Positions 22,901-32,000 of a stretch of 43,561 nucleotides of DNA are shown here, one piece after another. The first letter of the stretch is position 1. Every line of letters starts with the position of its first letter. Origin of the DNA: a virus; the IMG/VR virus record IMGVR_UViG_3300020421_000043, positions 1-43,561 of that record, one strand, 5' to 3'. Made by a program: the position numbers and the translations under genes. The notes under the pieces are model-generated. The model worked only from the letters and a program-made list of their open reading frames with translations. It was not told where the DNA came from and did not search any database.

Positions 22901-25900
22901 TGCAACTACGATTACGGTAAATGTTGGAGCTACTCCTATTGTTTATCAACAACCAACTAATGCGGTATATGATCCAGATATTGGTGAAATAATAATTACT
23001 GTTCCAAATCATGGACATGTTAAGGGCGAAACTATTAAGTTGACTGATAATTCGTTTACATTTACTTGTGAATTGGATGATAATCAGACTCAACACACTT
23101 ATCCAAGACCTACTGACCCAGCTGGTGGTGGATATGCTTCTACTACTAATACTGTTGCAATTACAACCCATACTGATGATACATTTACTATTCCTGTTGG
23201 GGCTTCCCCATTGCAGTATTTTCCAGCTACAGGAGCACAATATAATGCAACTTCTGGTATTCTGACAGTCACTGCACCAAGTCATGGATATGTTAATGGT
23301 GATTTTGCCAGATTTACCGATAACTCTTTAGTATTTACTTGTAGTTTAGACGGGAATGCAACGGAACACCCTTACCCAAGACCCACAGACCCAGCATCTG
23401 GAATTGCACTTACAATTAGTAATGTAACGACAAATACGTATGAGGTTAACGTTGGGACATCTACCAACTCATATATTCAAGTTACTAGTGCAAGTTATAA
23501 CCCCAAGACTGGTATTATGTTGGTTGGGACGGGTAATACTGCTCATGGATTAACAACTACGACTGGTAATCTATTGATCCAAGATGGATCAATGACATTT
23601 ACTTGTGATTTGGATAATAACCAAACTCAACACAGTTATCCAAGATCAACTGACCCTGCATCTGGGGCAGGTCTCGCTATTGTGGGATATTCTACAAATA
23701 CATTTGATGTTAATGTTGGAGTGTCAACGCATATCTTCAAATCAGCTACTGACGCAAAATATACTGCTTCTACAGGAATTCTTACGGTAACTTGTCCAAA
23801 TCATGGACTCCGAGTTAATAGATCTTTCAAATTTACTGACAATACTCTTAGTTTCACTTGTGGAATGGATGACCATTCTACGGTTCACACATATCCAAGG
23901 TCAACTGATCCATATTCCGATACTAGAGTTGTTGTTACTGCTAGAACTGACGATACGTTTACGGTAAATGTTGGTCCAACTACAAGTTATTTCTGGGATG
24001 TTAGTGACGCTAACTATGTTCCAGATACTGGGATCATCGAGTTGACTGTTGGTGCAGGACATACGTTATTTGCTGGCAAACCTGTACGAATTCAACCAGA
24101 GTCTTTGATCTTCACATGCACCAAAGATGGTAACTCTACAGAACACAGATATCCTCAAAAAGGCGATCCATATTGGATCTCTGCAGGTATTGCATCTGTA
24201 TTGAACACTACAAACGTTAGAATCAATGTTGGTCCCTCTACAACACCATCATATTATGTTGGTGGTGGAACTATTCAAGGATCCATTGTTGCTCCTAGAG
24301 AACAAAATAACTCTGATAGTGGAATGGATTTCTCATTCTCTGGTGCCTTTGTAGAAAAGGTTGGTGGAGCAACTACGTTTAGTGTTCAAGTTGGTCCTTC
24401 TACGACACCACACAACTATAATAGAGGTGGTACGGTCACTAGAGCACAAAGATTTGCAGATTCTTTGGATGATGCATATGATGGATTATATGTTGGTGAA
24501 AAACTAACGGGAGCAACTTTCCGTTCTAATAGTGGAATTGTAACTGAGAAAAATTACTACGCAACTCCAGGAAGAGTTCATAAACCAGTTCGTGTTGAAA
24601 TTACTCCACCAGATCCGTATTTTAATAGGGATTTGATATATGCTGAAGGATCTACTGGTATTGGAACTAATGCTGTAGTTGAATTTAGAATTAATGCTGA
24701 TGGAGAAATACAAGAATATCAAATTACTGAAGAAGGAGTTGCATTTAAAGTAGATGACATCCTAACCGTTAGTGGAATTTCTACAGACCCAAGGGTTGGA
24801 GTGCATACAGAATTTACTCTTAAAGTTCTTGAGTTGACCAATGATAAGTTCTCTGGATTCTATCCTGGACAATTTATTCTTTTCGATGATATTAGTCAGT
24901 TCTTCAATGGACTTAGAAGTAAATTTACCTTATCTGTAACTACTGGCGGACAAACAGAAATTCTAAGTTTGAAGACACTTCCTGGAAGTGATATGGATAT
25001 TAGTAATAATATATTCATTTACATTAACGATATTCTACAAGTTCCTGGAGAATCTTATATTTTCAAAGGAAGTAGAATTATTTTCAGTGAATCTCCTAAG
25101 TCTGGATCCAAGTGTTCTGTATTCTACTTCCGAGGATCTAAGAGAGATGTGGAAACAATTAATCCACCTCTGACTGTTAAAGCAGGTGATACTGTAACTA
25201 TTAAAGAGAATAAAATAAATCTATTTGATCTAGATCAATTCCCAAGACAAGGTAAGAGAATCGTTGCTTCTGATATTCTTGAAACATTTGCATATAAGAG
25301 CGTCGGTATTGATACTGCTCCAACTGCAGAAAGACCATTGACATGGAAGAAACAAAGAAGAGATAAGATTCTCTCAGGAACCTTAATTTCTAAGGCTAGA
25401 CCAAGTTTGAAGTCTAGAACTACACCAACTACTAGAATTATCAGAGATGTGGGTGAAAGTGATAGGGAAATATATGTAGAAAATGCGTTCCCAATCTTCT
25501 CGGATATTGATTTGGTAACTCAGTCTGAAAGAAATATCTTGATAATGGATGACCGAGAGATTAGGACAGCAATTAGTACATCTAAAGTTGCTACTTCTTC
25601 TAGTGTTTCTAGTATTTCTATTTCCGATAGTGGAGTTGGATATGCTCTCACGTCACCAGGCGTAACTATTTCTTCTTCTTTAATTAAGAGAAAGGATCCA
25701 ATTTCTGATTGGAGTTTTGATGATATTATCACTGGATTTGGACCAGGATTGTATGATTGGAAAGAATTGGCTTATGGTGATCAAGTAATTGCTGTTGGAA
25801 CAAGTAGTAAATACATCAATACAAAGAGTGGAACTTTCTGGGAAAGGGGAACCGTTGGATTTGGTGGAACGATTACGATGAATACCGTCGCACTCGGCAA

Positions 25901-27434
25901 ATCAACTTCATCTCCAATAAACTATGTAAGAGCCTCTGGAGAATACTCCAAGGTTGTTAAGGGAGTCTCTGTTGGTAATACTTTCACGGATTGGCAAGAA
26001 GTTCAATTGATTGAACAACGACAAATTCCTGCAATTCAGTCCACGTTGGATTTTGCATCAGAATACGAGGGAACTTTCAATAAAATTATCTTTGAACCAA
26101 CCAGAGATGCTTGGGTTACTGTGGGAACTGGTGGATCTATTTTTACTGGAGTTGGTATTGGAACTACAACGATGTATAGTCGTTTTTCTAGAACTCTAGA
26201 AGATCTAAATTCAATCGCATATGGAATGGGTGAATTTATTGTTGCGGGAAATGGTGGAATTCTCCTTTCCTCAAATGAAGGTTTAGTTTGGACTCCATTA
26301 TCCAGTAATACTCCAAAAAATATTACGGATATTGTATTTGATGGGGATAAATTTGTCTTTGTTGGTGACGGTGGACTTATTGGCATTTCATCTGACAAAA
26401 ACTTCTGGATGATTTACAGTGATCCAAATGCTACAAATCCAGCTACATTTGACTTTGATAGAATTAGGTATCAAGATGGATTCTATGTTGGAATTGATAC
26501 TTCTGGAAATTTACATTATTCATTCGATTTGGCTAATTGGACTCTCCGAGAGATTGACCACTCCAATATACTTTCAGATTTAATTAAAACTGATTATGGT
26601 ATCAATGGAAGAACTGTTGCGGTTGGATCTGGATCAACTGCTTTCTATGCAGATCCAATTATCAATAGAGCTACTGCAAGATCTTCAGTTACCAATGGTA
26701 TTGTTACTAGTGTCACTATCGAAAATGGTGGATTTGGATATGAAGTGGGATCAAACCCACCAGTGATTATTGAAACAGATCGTACAGTAAATGAAAAAAT
26801 TCTCTCTATCGATGCCGTTGGTGACTTTGGTGTTATTGTTGGTGTAAACACCAATCGACCTGGAATTGGATTTAGCACTCCACCTACTATAGATTTTGTA
26901 CTTAAATCTGATTTTTATGATAATAATAACCTTGGATATGGGTATTCTTCATTGAATACATTGGGCGTAAGTTATTCGGAACTATCTGCGGGTGATTATT
27001 TTATCATCTATGATAGTCCATTGGTAGTTGGTCATGCATTAACTGGCATCACTACTTCTATTGGAGGATATTTAAACTTCCCACTTAACAAGATAGCAGA
27101 AATTCCCGCAGGAGAACATCTACAGGGAAGATTCTTTGTTGAAAAAGTAACGCCTGTCGATGTTGTATCTGGACTAGTTACAGTAACATGTGCTTTCCAA
27201 CCAAAACCATTTTCGTCTATTGACATTGAGGTCGGTCTTGATCCAAATGGACCATATTTCTTAGACAATGAATTTGACTATAAACCATATTATGGTAAAT
27301 ATACTTGGGGCAGAATTACCAACTATCAAAATAGAGCTGGTGGAAGTCCCAAACAATTCTTTGTTAATTCAGACAATGGATCGACTGGATTATCAACTGC
27401 TGCTGTGGTTACTAGAATTCAACCTTTATCTTAA
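19956..27434 (+). CDS. Giant repeat-containing virion protein with beta-propeller-like C-terminus
   Basis: This 2492-residue protein is a string of beta-rich modules. Residues 1-690 hold G-x-G-Y/GGGQGY turn modules. From about 700 to 1430 there are repeats of about 87 residues carrying FTC...H.YPR..DP (starts at 748, 949, 1036, 1127, 1215, 1300, 1386). Inside the first lies an exact 18-residue repeat (796-892). Residues 1650-1750 include IFIYINDILQVPGESYIFKG followed by FYFRGSKRD, a module seen in other phage fibre proteins. Residues about 1926-2238 contain phrases such as FIVAGNGGILLSSNEGLVW and FVFVGDGGLIGISSDKNFW, typical of sialidase/Ycf48-like propeller blades. No catalytic site is claimed. 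It lies between a fibre-like protein and gp8, so a baseplate-peripheral or receptor-binding role is likely. Confidence 0.8.
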   Translation: MPRTTPGSGAILRPVFNSSYGVERIEVIAGGNDYTKADPPKIVIDGTQIPVVEGIFYPVITGVGTISEVVIFNTGAGYYPVFSTTTSSQVVVDRGSFGSISTIHGTGISSVFVGDYNIVEDDIFFIDAPYGKRGPVGLETGSTFNGRLFSRKFDAFEPQDKNLVLDDISLEFTGIAGTNFRVTENLGIVSSLFNSVNTGVEINNNPFILINNVVQTPNLDFTFNNASDNQLNFLSGVPRAGRLDKVGIDTGCGYYIPVEAAAVAGVNSSGSVDYVQLRGGGQGYRNPPNVRIRATNGIGASATAVLGTKVDTPVGIATAVFDMFSGIGTFTTASPHDLYDGDRVVITGAGFTFTPLSAVRNINEFGYDYITGIATLSVYGGHYIGTASNQSRHLLIRGIQVTDGISTFTLREDSYPIISIGNTEEAKINIGIGTTGLQYVSAGTVQAGVDTNILEARNVIGFDVIDTPTDDTFEVFLGITTFPHNYVTGGVVQRDQTGIVTAINLTSGGTGYFPAARVVYSDNTQESGITTFTAHGEQIGVTTNVGTAEYDPVVGILTVRFSEDHGLTNDDAVKLEGLVFDTINGPVTFPRGLKKYFGFTVPNNVDINIDATEEMYDLTRNVGVHTGQTLTGTITRYKGHGLKTDDFVVVSGVGQTTTSSVDLRLSDVEYDNVSGVATITTRRNHNFTKNDFVIVSGIAFTCDYSPQIGITTAEYDNISGIMTITTASPHGYTEGGKAGSVVLSGLGFTCDIDNGASIHYYPRHRDESYQKSISIASTTNTTITLDVGKSPRNESYPHTFASATTGSVVSGGDYEHSFVGSASSAIILGGDYDYNFVSATSESIVVGGDYDHTFVSSGSTALWRGGGYPHTFVSAGATAVITGGDYTYTFVPDNNNGGAIAKYTWAGPFLTPIAVGYIPSTGVLTLQFNQPHFLTTNDTVGIATGSLTFTCDMDGNATEHLYPRRRDPVHNRSDIPVASVVNATTITVNVGATPIVYQQPTNAVYDPDIGEIIITVPNHGHVKGETIKLTDNSFTFTCELDDNQTQHTYPRPTDPAGGGYASTTNTVAITTHTDDTFTIPVGASPLQYFPATGAQYNATSGILTVTAPSHGYVNGDFARFTDNSLVFTCSLDGNATEHPYPRPTDPASGIALTISNVTTNTYEVNVGTSTNSYIQVTSASYNPKTGIMLVGTGNTAHGLTTTTGNLLIQDGSMTFTCDLDNNQTQHSYPRSTDPASGAGLAIVGYSTNTFDVNVGVSTHIFKSATDAKYTASTGILTVTCPNHGLRVNRSFKFTDNTLSFTCGMDDHSTVHTYPRSTDPYSDTRVVVTARTDDTFTVNVGPTTSYFWDVSDANYVPDTGIIELTVGAGHTLFAGKPVRIQPESLIFTCTKDGNSTEHRYPQKGDPYWISAGIASVLNTTNVRINVGPSTTPSYYVGGGTIQGSIVAPREQNNSDSGMDFSFSGAFVEKVGGATTFSVQVGPSTTPHNYNRGGTVTRAQRFADSLDDAYDGLYVGEKLTGATFRSNSGIVTEKNYYATPGRVHKPVRVEITPPDPYFNRDLIYAEGSTGIGTNAVVEFRINADGEIQEYQITEEGVAFKVDDILTVSGISTDPRVGVHTEFTLKVLELTNDKFSGFYPGQFILFDDISQFFNGLRSKFTLSVTTGGQTEILSLKTLPGSDMDISNNIFIYINDILQVPGESYIFKGSRIIFSESPKSGSKCSVFYFRGSKRDVETINPPLTVKAGDTVTIKENKINLFDLDQFPRQGKRIVASDILETFAYKSVGIDTAPTAERPLTWKKQRRDKILSGTLISKARPSLKSRTTPTTRIIRDVGESDREIYVENAFPIFSDIDLVTQSERNILIMDDREIRTAISTSKVATSSSVSSISISDSGVGYALTSPGVTISSSLIKRKDPISDWSFDDIITGFGPGLYDWKELAYGDQVIAVGTSSKYINTKSGTFWERGTVGFGGTITMNTVALGKSTSSPINYVRASGEYSKVVKGVSVGNTFTDWQEVQLIEQRQIPAIQSTLDFASEYEGTFNKIIFEPTRDAWVTVGTGGSIFTGVGIGTTTMYSRFSRTLEDLNSIAYGMGEFIVAGNGGILLSSNEGLVWTPLSSNTPKNITDIVFDGDKFVFVGDGGLIGISSDKNFWMIYSDPNATNPATFDFDRIRYQDGFYVGIDTSGNLHYSFDLANWTLREIDHSNILSDLIKTDYGINGRTVAVGSGSTAFYADPIINRATARSSVTNGIVTSVTIENGGFGYEVGSNPPVIIETDRTVNEKILSIDAVGDFGVIVGVNTNRPGIGFSTPPTIDFVLKSDFYDNNNLGYGYSSLNTLGVSYSELSAGDYFIIYDSPLVVGHALTGITTSIGGYLNFPLNKIAEIPAGEHLQGRFFVEKVTPVDVVSGLVTVTCAFQPKPFSSIDIEVGLDPNGPYFLDNEFDYKPYYGKYTWGRITNYQNRAGGSPKQFFVNSDNGSTGLSTAAVVTRIQPLS
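22197..24250 (+). repeat. Tandem coding repeats (FTC-YPR-DP units, about 87 residues)
   Basis: Seven copies start at residues 748, 949, 1036, 1127, 1215, 1300 and 1386 of the 2492-residue protein. Each has FTC, an acidic turn (such as LDGN or DDNQ), a His, YPR or YPQ, then a DP or DE turn and a closing N-V-G strand. The last six are spaced 85-91 residues. A truncated copy starts at residue 700. Confidence 0.85.
22341..22631 (+). repeat. Exact 18-residue (54-bp) tandem repeat
   Basis: Five successive units of exactly 18 residues follow the pattern Y-x-[HY]-x-F-[VA]-x-S/A...G-G-[DG], with a sixth partial unit (YTYTFVP). There are no indels. They lie within the first FTC-type repeat, whose spacing is 201 instead of about 87 residues. 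Confidence 0.85.
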
Positions 27435-27437
27435 CCA

Positions 27438-27444
27438 CTAAATA
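27438..27444 (+). promoter_or_regulatory. Candidate late promoter (CTAAATA)
   Basis: CTAAATA in the 41-bp gap before gp8 resembles the late octamer and lies 31 bp before the ATG at 27476. Confidence 0.45.
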
Positions 27445-27475
27445 CTAAAAGAAAAAACGTCTAGTTTTCATCAAA

Positions 27476-29071
27476 ATGCCTGCCATTATATCGGAACAGT
27501 TTAGAATTCTAAACGCCGAAACCTTTGTAAAGAGTTTCGTTGGCGTTGGGTCTACCGTAAACAAATATTATGCATTCATTGGGTTACCCAATGCTTTTGA
27601 GGAAGAGGCTGGTGGAACAAGTGACTGGTCTACTAATACTCCCGCTCCATTAGATGGGTTCCTTGAAGAACATCAAATCAAGGAATCTATTATTGCAATG
27701 AAGAAAATTACGGACAAAGATGTTCGTAGATTGGTCCGTAAAGTCGAATGGATTGCTGGTACAACTTATGAAATGTATCGACATGACTATACAATTTACA
27801 ATACAACCCCAATTACAAAACAGGGTAATTTGTATGAATCGAATTACTATGTTGTTAATGAAGACCTGAAGGTCTACATTTGCCTTCAAAATGGATCTGA
27901 TCCAGAAAACCCAAGTGGTAGACCATCATATGATCAACCAACTTTTATTGATTTGGAATCAAGAGCCGCAGGTACTTCTGGTGACGGTTATGTTTGGAAA
28001 TATTTGTATACTATAAAACCATCTGAAATTGTAAAGTTTGATAGTATTGAATATATCCCAGTTCCCGAGGACTGGGGGCTGCGAGGTGAATCTGTAGCAA
28101 CCAGAAATAATTCTATTGATGGAAAAATTGAAGTTGTAGTTATTGACACTAGAGGATCTAATTACCAACCAATTTCCACATCATTCTCCAATGTTGATAT
28201 TTTGGGTGATGGTATTGGTGGTAAGGCAACCGTAACCATTGACTCCTTTGGTAAAGTATCTGAGGTATTCGTTACTGATGGTGGATCTGGATATACTCAT
28301 GGATCTATTCAATTCTTCCCAGGAGCTCCTGGAAGTCAAGAAGGTGGACCACTAGAAAACCTTACTAATACTGGTATTGGTACTACTTCTATTAGTAACT
28401 TTAGTGTAATTATTCCACCAAAAGGTGGACATGGATATGATGTCTACAGAGAATTGGGTGCATATAGAGCTCTTCTATATTCTAGATTCGAGACTATTGA
28501 AACCAACCCAGATATTATTGAGGGTAATGATTTTGCTAGAGTTGGAGTTATCAAAAATCCAACAATCTTTGGTAGTAACACTGAACTTTTGGAGACCTCT
28601 CAGGTTAGTGGACTGAAAGGGATTAAGATGGGTGGTATCACTACAGCGACAACATATGCTGTAGACTCCGAAATTACCCAGACAGTTGGTGTTGGATCCA
28701 CTGCTATTGGATATGTCGCATCTTGGGATAACATTAGTGGAGTTCTTAAATATTACCAACCAATGGGTCTTGCTTCTAGTGAAACTGGATATAAGATTAT
28801 TCCATTTACGGCAAGTCCTGATGCGGGATTTGGGTTGACAATTGCTGGGGAAACTGTCACTGGACCATTACTATCAGTAAATACTGATTTTAACGGTGTA
28901 AGTACCTCAATAAATAATAAGACATACCAACTTGGTCTTAACTTTGTTGCTGGTATTGCGTCTGCTGAATACAACACTAAGTCTGGCGAAATTATCTATA
29001 TTGATAATAGAGCCCCTATTCCTAGATCTGCAAGTCAGAAAGAAGACATCAAGATTGTTCTGGAGTTCTAA
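27476..29071 (+). CDS. 8: Baseplate wedge subunit gp8
   Basis: This 531-residue protein begins MPAIISEQFRILNAETFVKS... and includes KITDKDVRRLVRKVEW and AGTTYEMYRHDYT, typical of the gp8 proteins of T4-like cyanophages. These are longer than T4 gp8 (334 residues) because of added beta modules (for example GGSGYTHGSIQFFPG). YIDNRAPI at the C-terminus is also typical. In T4, gp8 dimers bridge gp7 and gp10 in the wedge. Here it follows the gp7-position and fibre-like giants and is 6 nt before the DUF4815-like gene. The order matches gp6-gp7-gp8 of T4 with insertions. Confidence 0.88.
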   Translation: MPAIISEQFRILNAETFVKSFVGVGSTVNKYYAFIGLPNAFEEEAGGTSDWSTNTPAPLDGFLEEHQIKESIIAMKKITDKDVRRLVRKVEWIAGTTYEMYRHDYTIYNTTPITKQGNLYESNYYVVNEDLKVYICLQNGSDPENPSGRPSYDQPTFIDLESRAAGTSGDGYVWKYLYTIKPSEIVKFDSIEYIPVPEDWGLRGESVATRNNSIDGKIEVVVIDTRGSNYQPISTSFSNVDILGDGIGGKATVTIDSFGKVSEVFVTDGGSGYTHGSIQFFPGAPGSQEGGPLENLTNTGIGTTSISNFSVIIPPKGGHGYDVYRELGAYRALLYSRFETIETNPDIIEGNDFARVGVIKNPTIFGSNTELLETSQVSGLKGIKMGGITTATTYAVDSEITQTVGVGSTAIGYVASWDNISGVLKYYQPMGLASSETGYKIIPFTASPDAGFGLTIAGETVTGPLLSVNTDFNGVSTSINNKTYQLGLNFVAGIASAEYNTKSGEIIYIDNRAPIPRSASQKEDIKIVLEF

Positions 29072-29077
29072 AGAAAA

Positions 29078-32000
29078 ATGCCACAGAATACCAACTTAAA
29101 TTCATCTCCATATTTTGATGATTTCAGTGCGTCTAATAATTATCAGAGGGTTCTGTTTAAGCCTGGACTCCCAATTCAGTCCAGAGAATTAACTACTCTA
29201 CAGTCAATTCTGCAGAACCAAATTGAAAAGTTTGGTAAGCATATGTTTAAAGAGGGATCTGTAGTTATCCCTGGACAAATTGCATATGACGATGAGTTTA
29301 CCTCCGTCCAGATTGATGAGTCTCATTTAGGACTTCCAGTTTCTTTGTATTTGAATTCCCTAAAAGGAAAGAGAATCAAGGGAGAAACTAGTGGTGTTAA
29401 AGCAAAGATTGAAGATTATATTACGAATTCCGAGTCCGAAAAAAGCAATTATACGTTATACATTAAATATGAAGGTGCTAGTGAAAACGATTTCTCTGGT
29501 ACAACTTTCACCGATGGTGAAAATTTAATCGCTCAAGAAGATATTGACTACACCCTTTCTAGTATTAGAACGGGAACTAGTTTTGCTACCGCAATTATTT
29601 CTAATTCTACTGCCGTAGGATCTGCTGCAAAACTTGCCAATGGTGTATATTTTATTCGTGGATTTTTTGTAGATGTACCAGATTCTACAGTAATTCTAGA
29701 TCAATATGATGATGCACCAAGTTATAGAGTTGGTCTAGACATTTCCGAAGAACTTGTAACTGCTTCGGATGAATATAACGATTTGTATGACAATGCTAGG
29801 GGATTTTCAAACTTTGCAGCTCCTGGTGCAGATCGACTAAAAATTTCAACAAAGCTTATTAAGAAGTCTTTGAATGATTTCAATGATGAAAATTTCATTG
29901 AATTGCTTAGGATTGAAGATGGGGATATTCGGAAGTTCAGTAATACCACTACATATGATTTAATTACTGATGAGTTAGCGAGAAGAACATATGATGAGTC
30001 TGGAGATTACTATATTACTCCATTTGGTATTAATGTTAAGGAAACACTTAATGATAGGATTGGTAATGATGGAGCATATTACTCCAATCAAACTACCCAA
30101 CAAGGAAATATTCCCAATAAGGATATAGTATCTCTTTCAATTGGACCTGGAAAAGCATATGTTCGTGGATATGAAGTAGAGACTCTGAATACGAGTACAC
30201 TAGATATTCCTAAGCCAAGAACAACAGCAAATGTTACCAATGAAGCTTTGCCTTTTAGTGTAGGCAGAACTATTGAAGTCAATAACGTTTATGGATCTCC
30301 TGCAGTTGGTCTTGGAACAGAAGGACTTTTAAATCTCCATGGATCTAGAACTGCAACCCCAGGATCCACTAGTGGACTTCATGTTGGTGTTGCAAGACTC
30401 TATGATTTTAGATTGAGAGATGCTGCATATGCAAATGAAGGTACTACTTTTAGAGCATCGTTGTATGATATTCAAACTTTTACATATTTGCAATTAAATG
30501 CCGAGTCATCTATTAATGTTCCTGCATTCATTGAGGGACAGAATAGTAGTGCATCTGGATATGTATTTTCGGCTTCATCGAAGAGTAAGCAACTGGTTTT
30601 GTATCAGGTTAATGGAGAGTTCCAAAATAATGAAGAAATTCTTCTAAATGGACAACGAATTAATAGAAGTATTACTGAGTTTGATGATTACGGTATTCAA
30701 GATGTCTATCAAATCGCATCTGCTGATGGAGTAGCATTTACTGCTGATACTAAGCTGACCAATAAAATTAGGTTTGCAGAACCTGGAAGTGAATATACAA
30801 TTAGTGTTGAAAGTGCGGGTGTATCTACAATTACTTCTCCTAATGCCAATTTTGGTGCAGTAAGTGGTATTTCTACTGGTGATGTGATCGCATATAGTAA
30901 AGCAGCTACTGCAACACCGTCATATGCTGTCGTAAAGCAGATTGGTACTAATGCAAGAAGCATAATTGTTGAAGCAACTACTACCGTAACCAATGTAAAC
31001 GTAGGTACTCTTCCAACTAGTGAGATTACTGCAAGTGACGTGAATAAAGTCACTTTGGAAATTCTTAATAGTGGAAGTAATACTTTATATGCAGAACTTA
31101 CTGAACCAAACGTTTCTTCTGTAAATCTCAACGACGCTGAGATTGTTTTCAAGAAAACATACTATATTGCAGTTTCTTCTGGTGCATATAGTGCAACATT
31201 GGAATCCGATTCAAGTCTAACTTTGGAACCTTATGATGCCGAAGATTATAACGTATCCTTCGATTCTACTGGAACAACTGAGTCTCTTTCTGATCAAAAA
31301 TTGACAGTTTCTGGTAGGACCGTCACTCTTTCTCAGATGAGTGAAGATGGTGCCGCTACTCTTACCGTAACGTGGAAGAAGAAAAATCCTAAAGCTAAAA
31401 ACAAAGTATTCAGCAGAGCTAATACTATTCAAATTTCCAATTCAGCTACAAATACTTCTGGAATCGGAAATTCCAGTGGAAATGATGGGTTAACATTCTC
31501 TGAGGTTTATGGAACTAGAGTCCAAGATAAGAGAATTTCTCTAGGAATTTGTGATGTAGCACGAGTTGCTGCTGTTTTTGAATCTTCTTCAAATAGTAGT
31601 CCACAACTTCCAAAAATTATCCTAACGGATTTGAATGCATCTATCACCAATGCACTTAAAGGTGAATCCATAGTTGGAGAAACCTCTGGGGCATCTGCAA
31701 TTTTTGTAGAAACTAATGGAACGAATGAAGCATCATTTATCTACGAAAACGAAAGTGTATTCCAAAGTGGGGAAACTGTAGTTTTCCAAGATTCCAATAT
31801 TACTGCTAACGTACAATCTTTTCTTTCTGGAGACAGAGATATTAAGAATAACTTTGAATTTGATCCTGGTCAAAATGAAGATTATATAGATTTCTCTTCT
31901 CTTATTAGAAAAAATTCTGCAAATGCTCCAACTAAGAGATTAACTATTGTCTACGATAGTTTTGTTATTGAAAATTCTGATCCTGGAGATCTAGTTTCAG

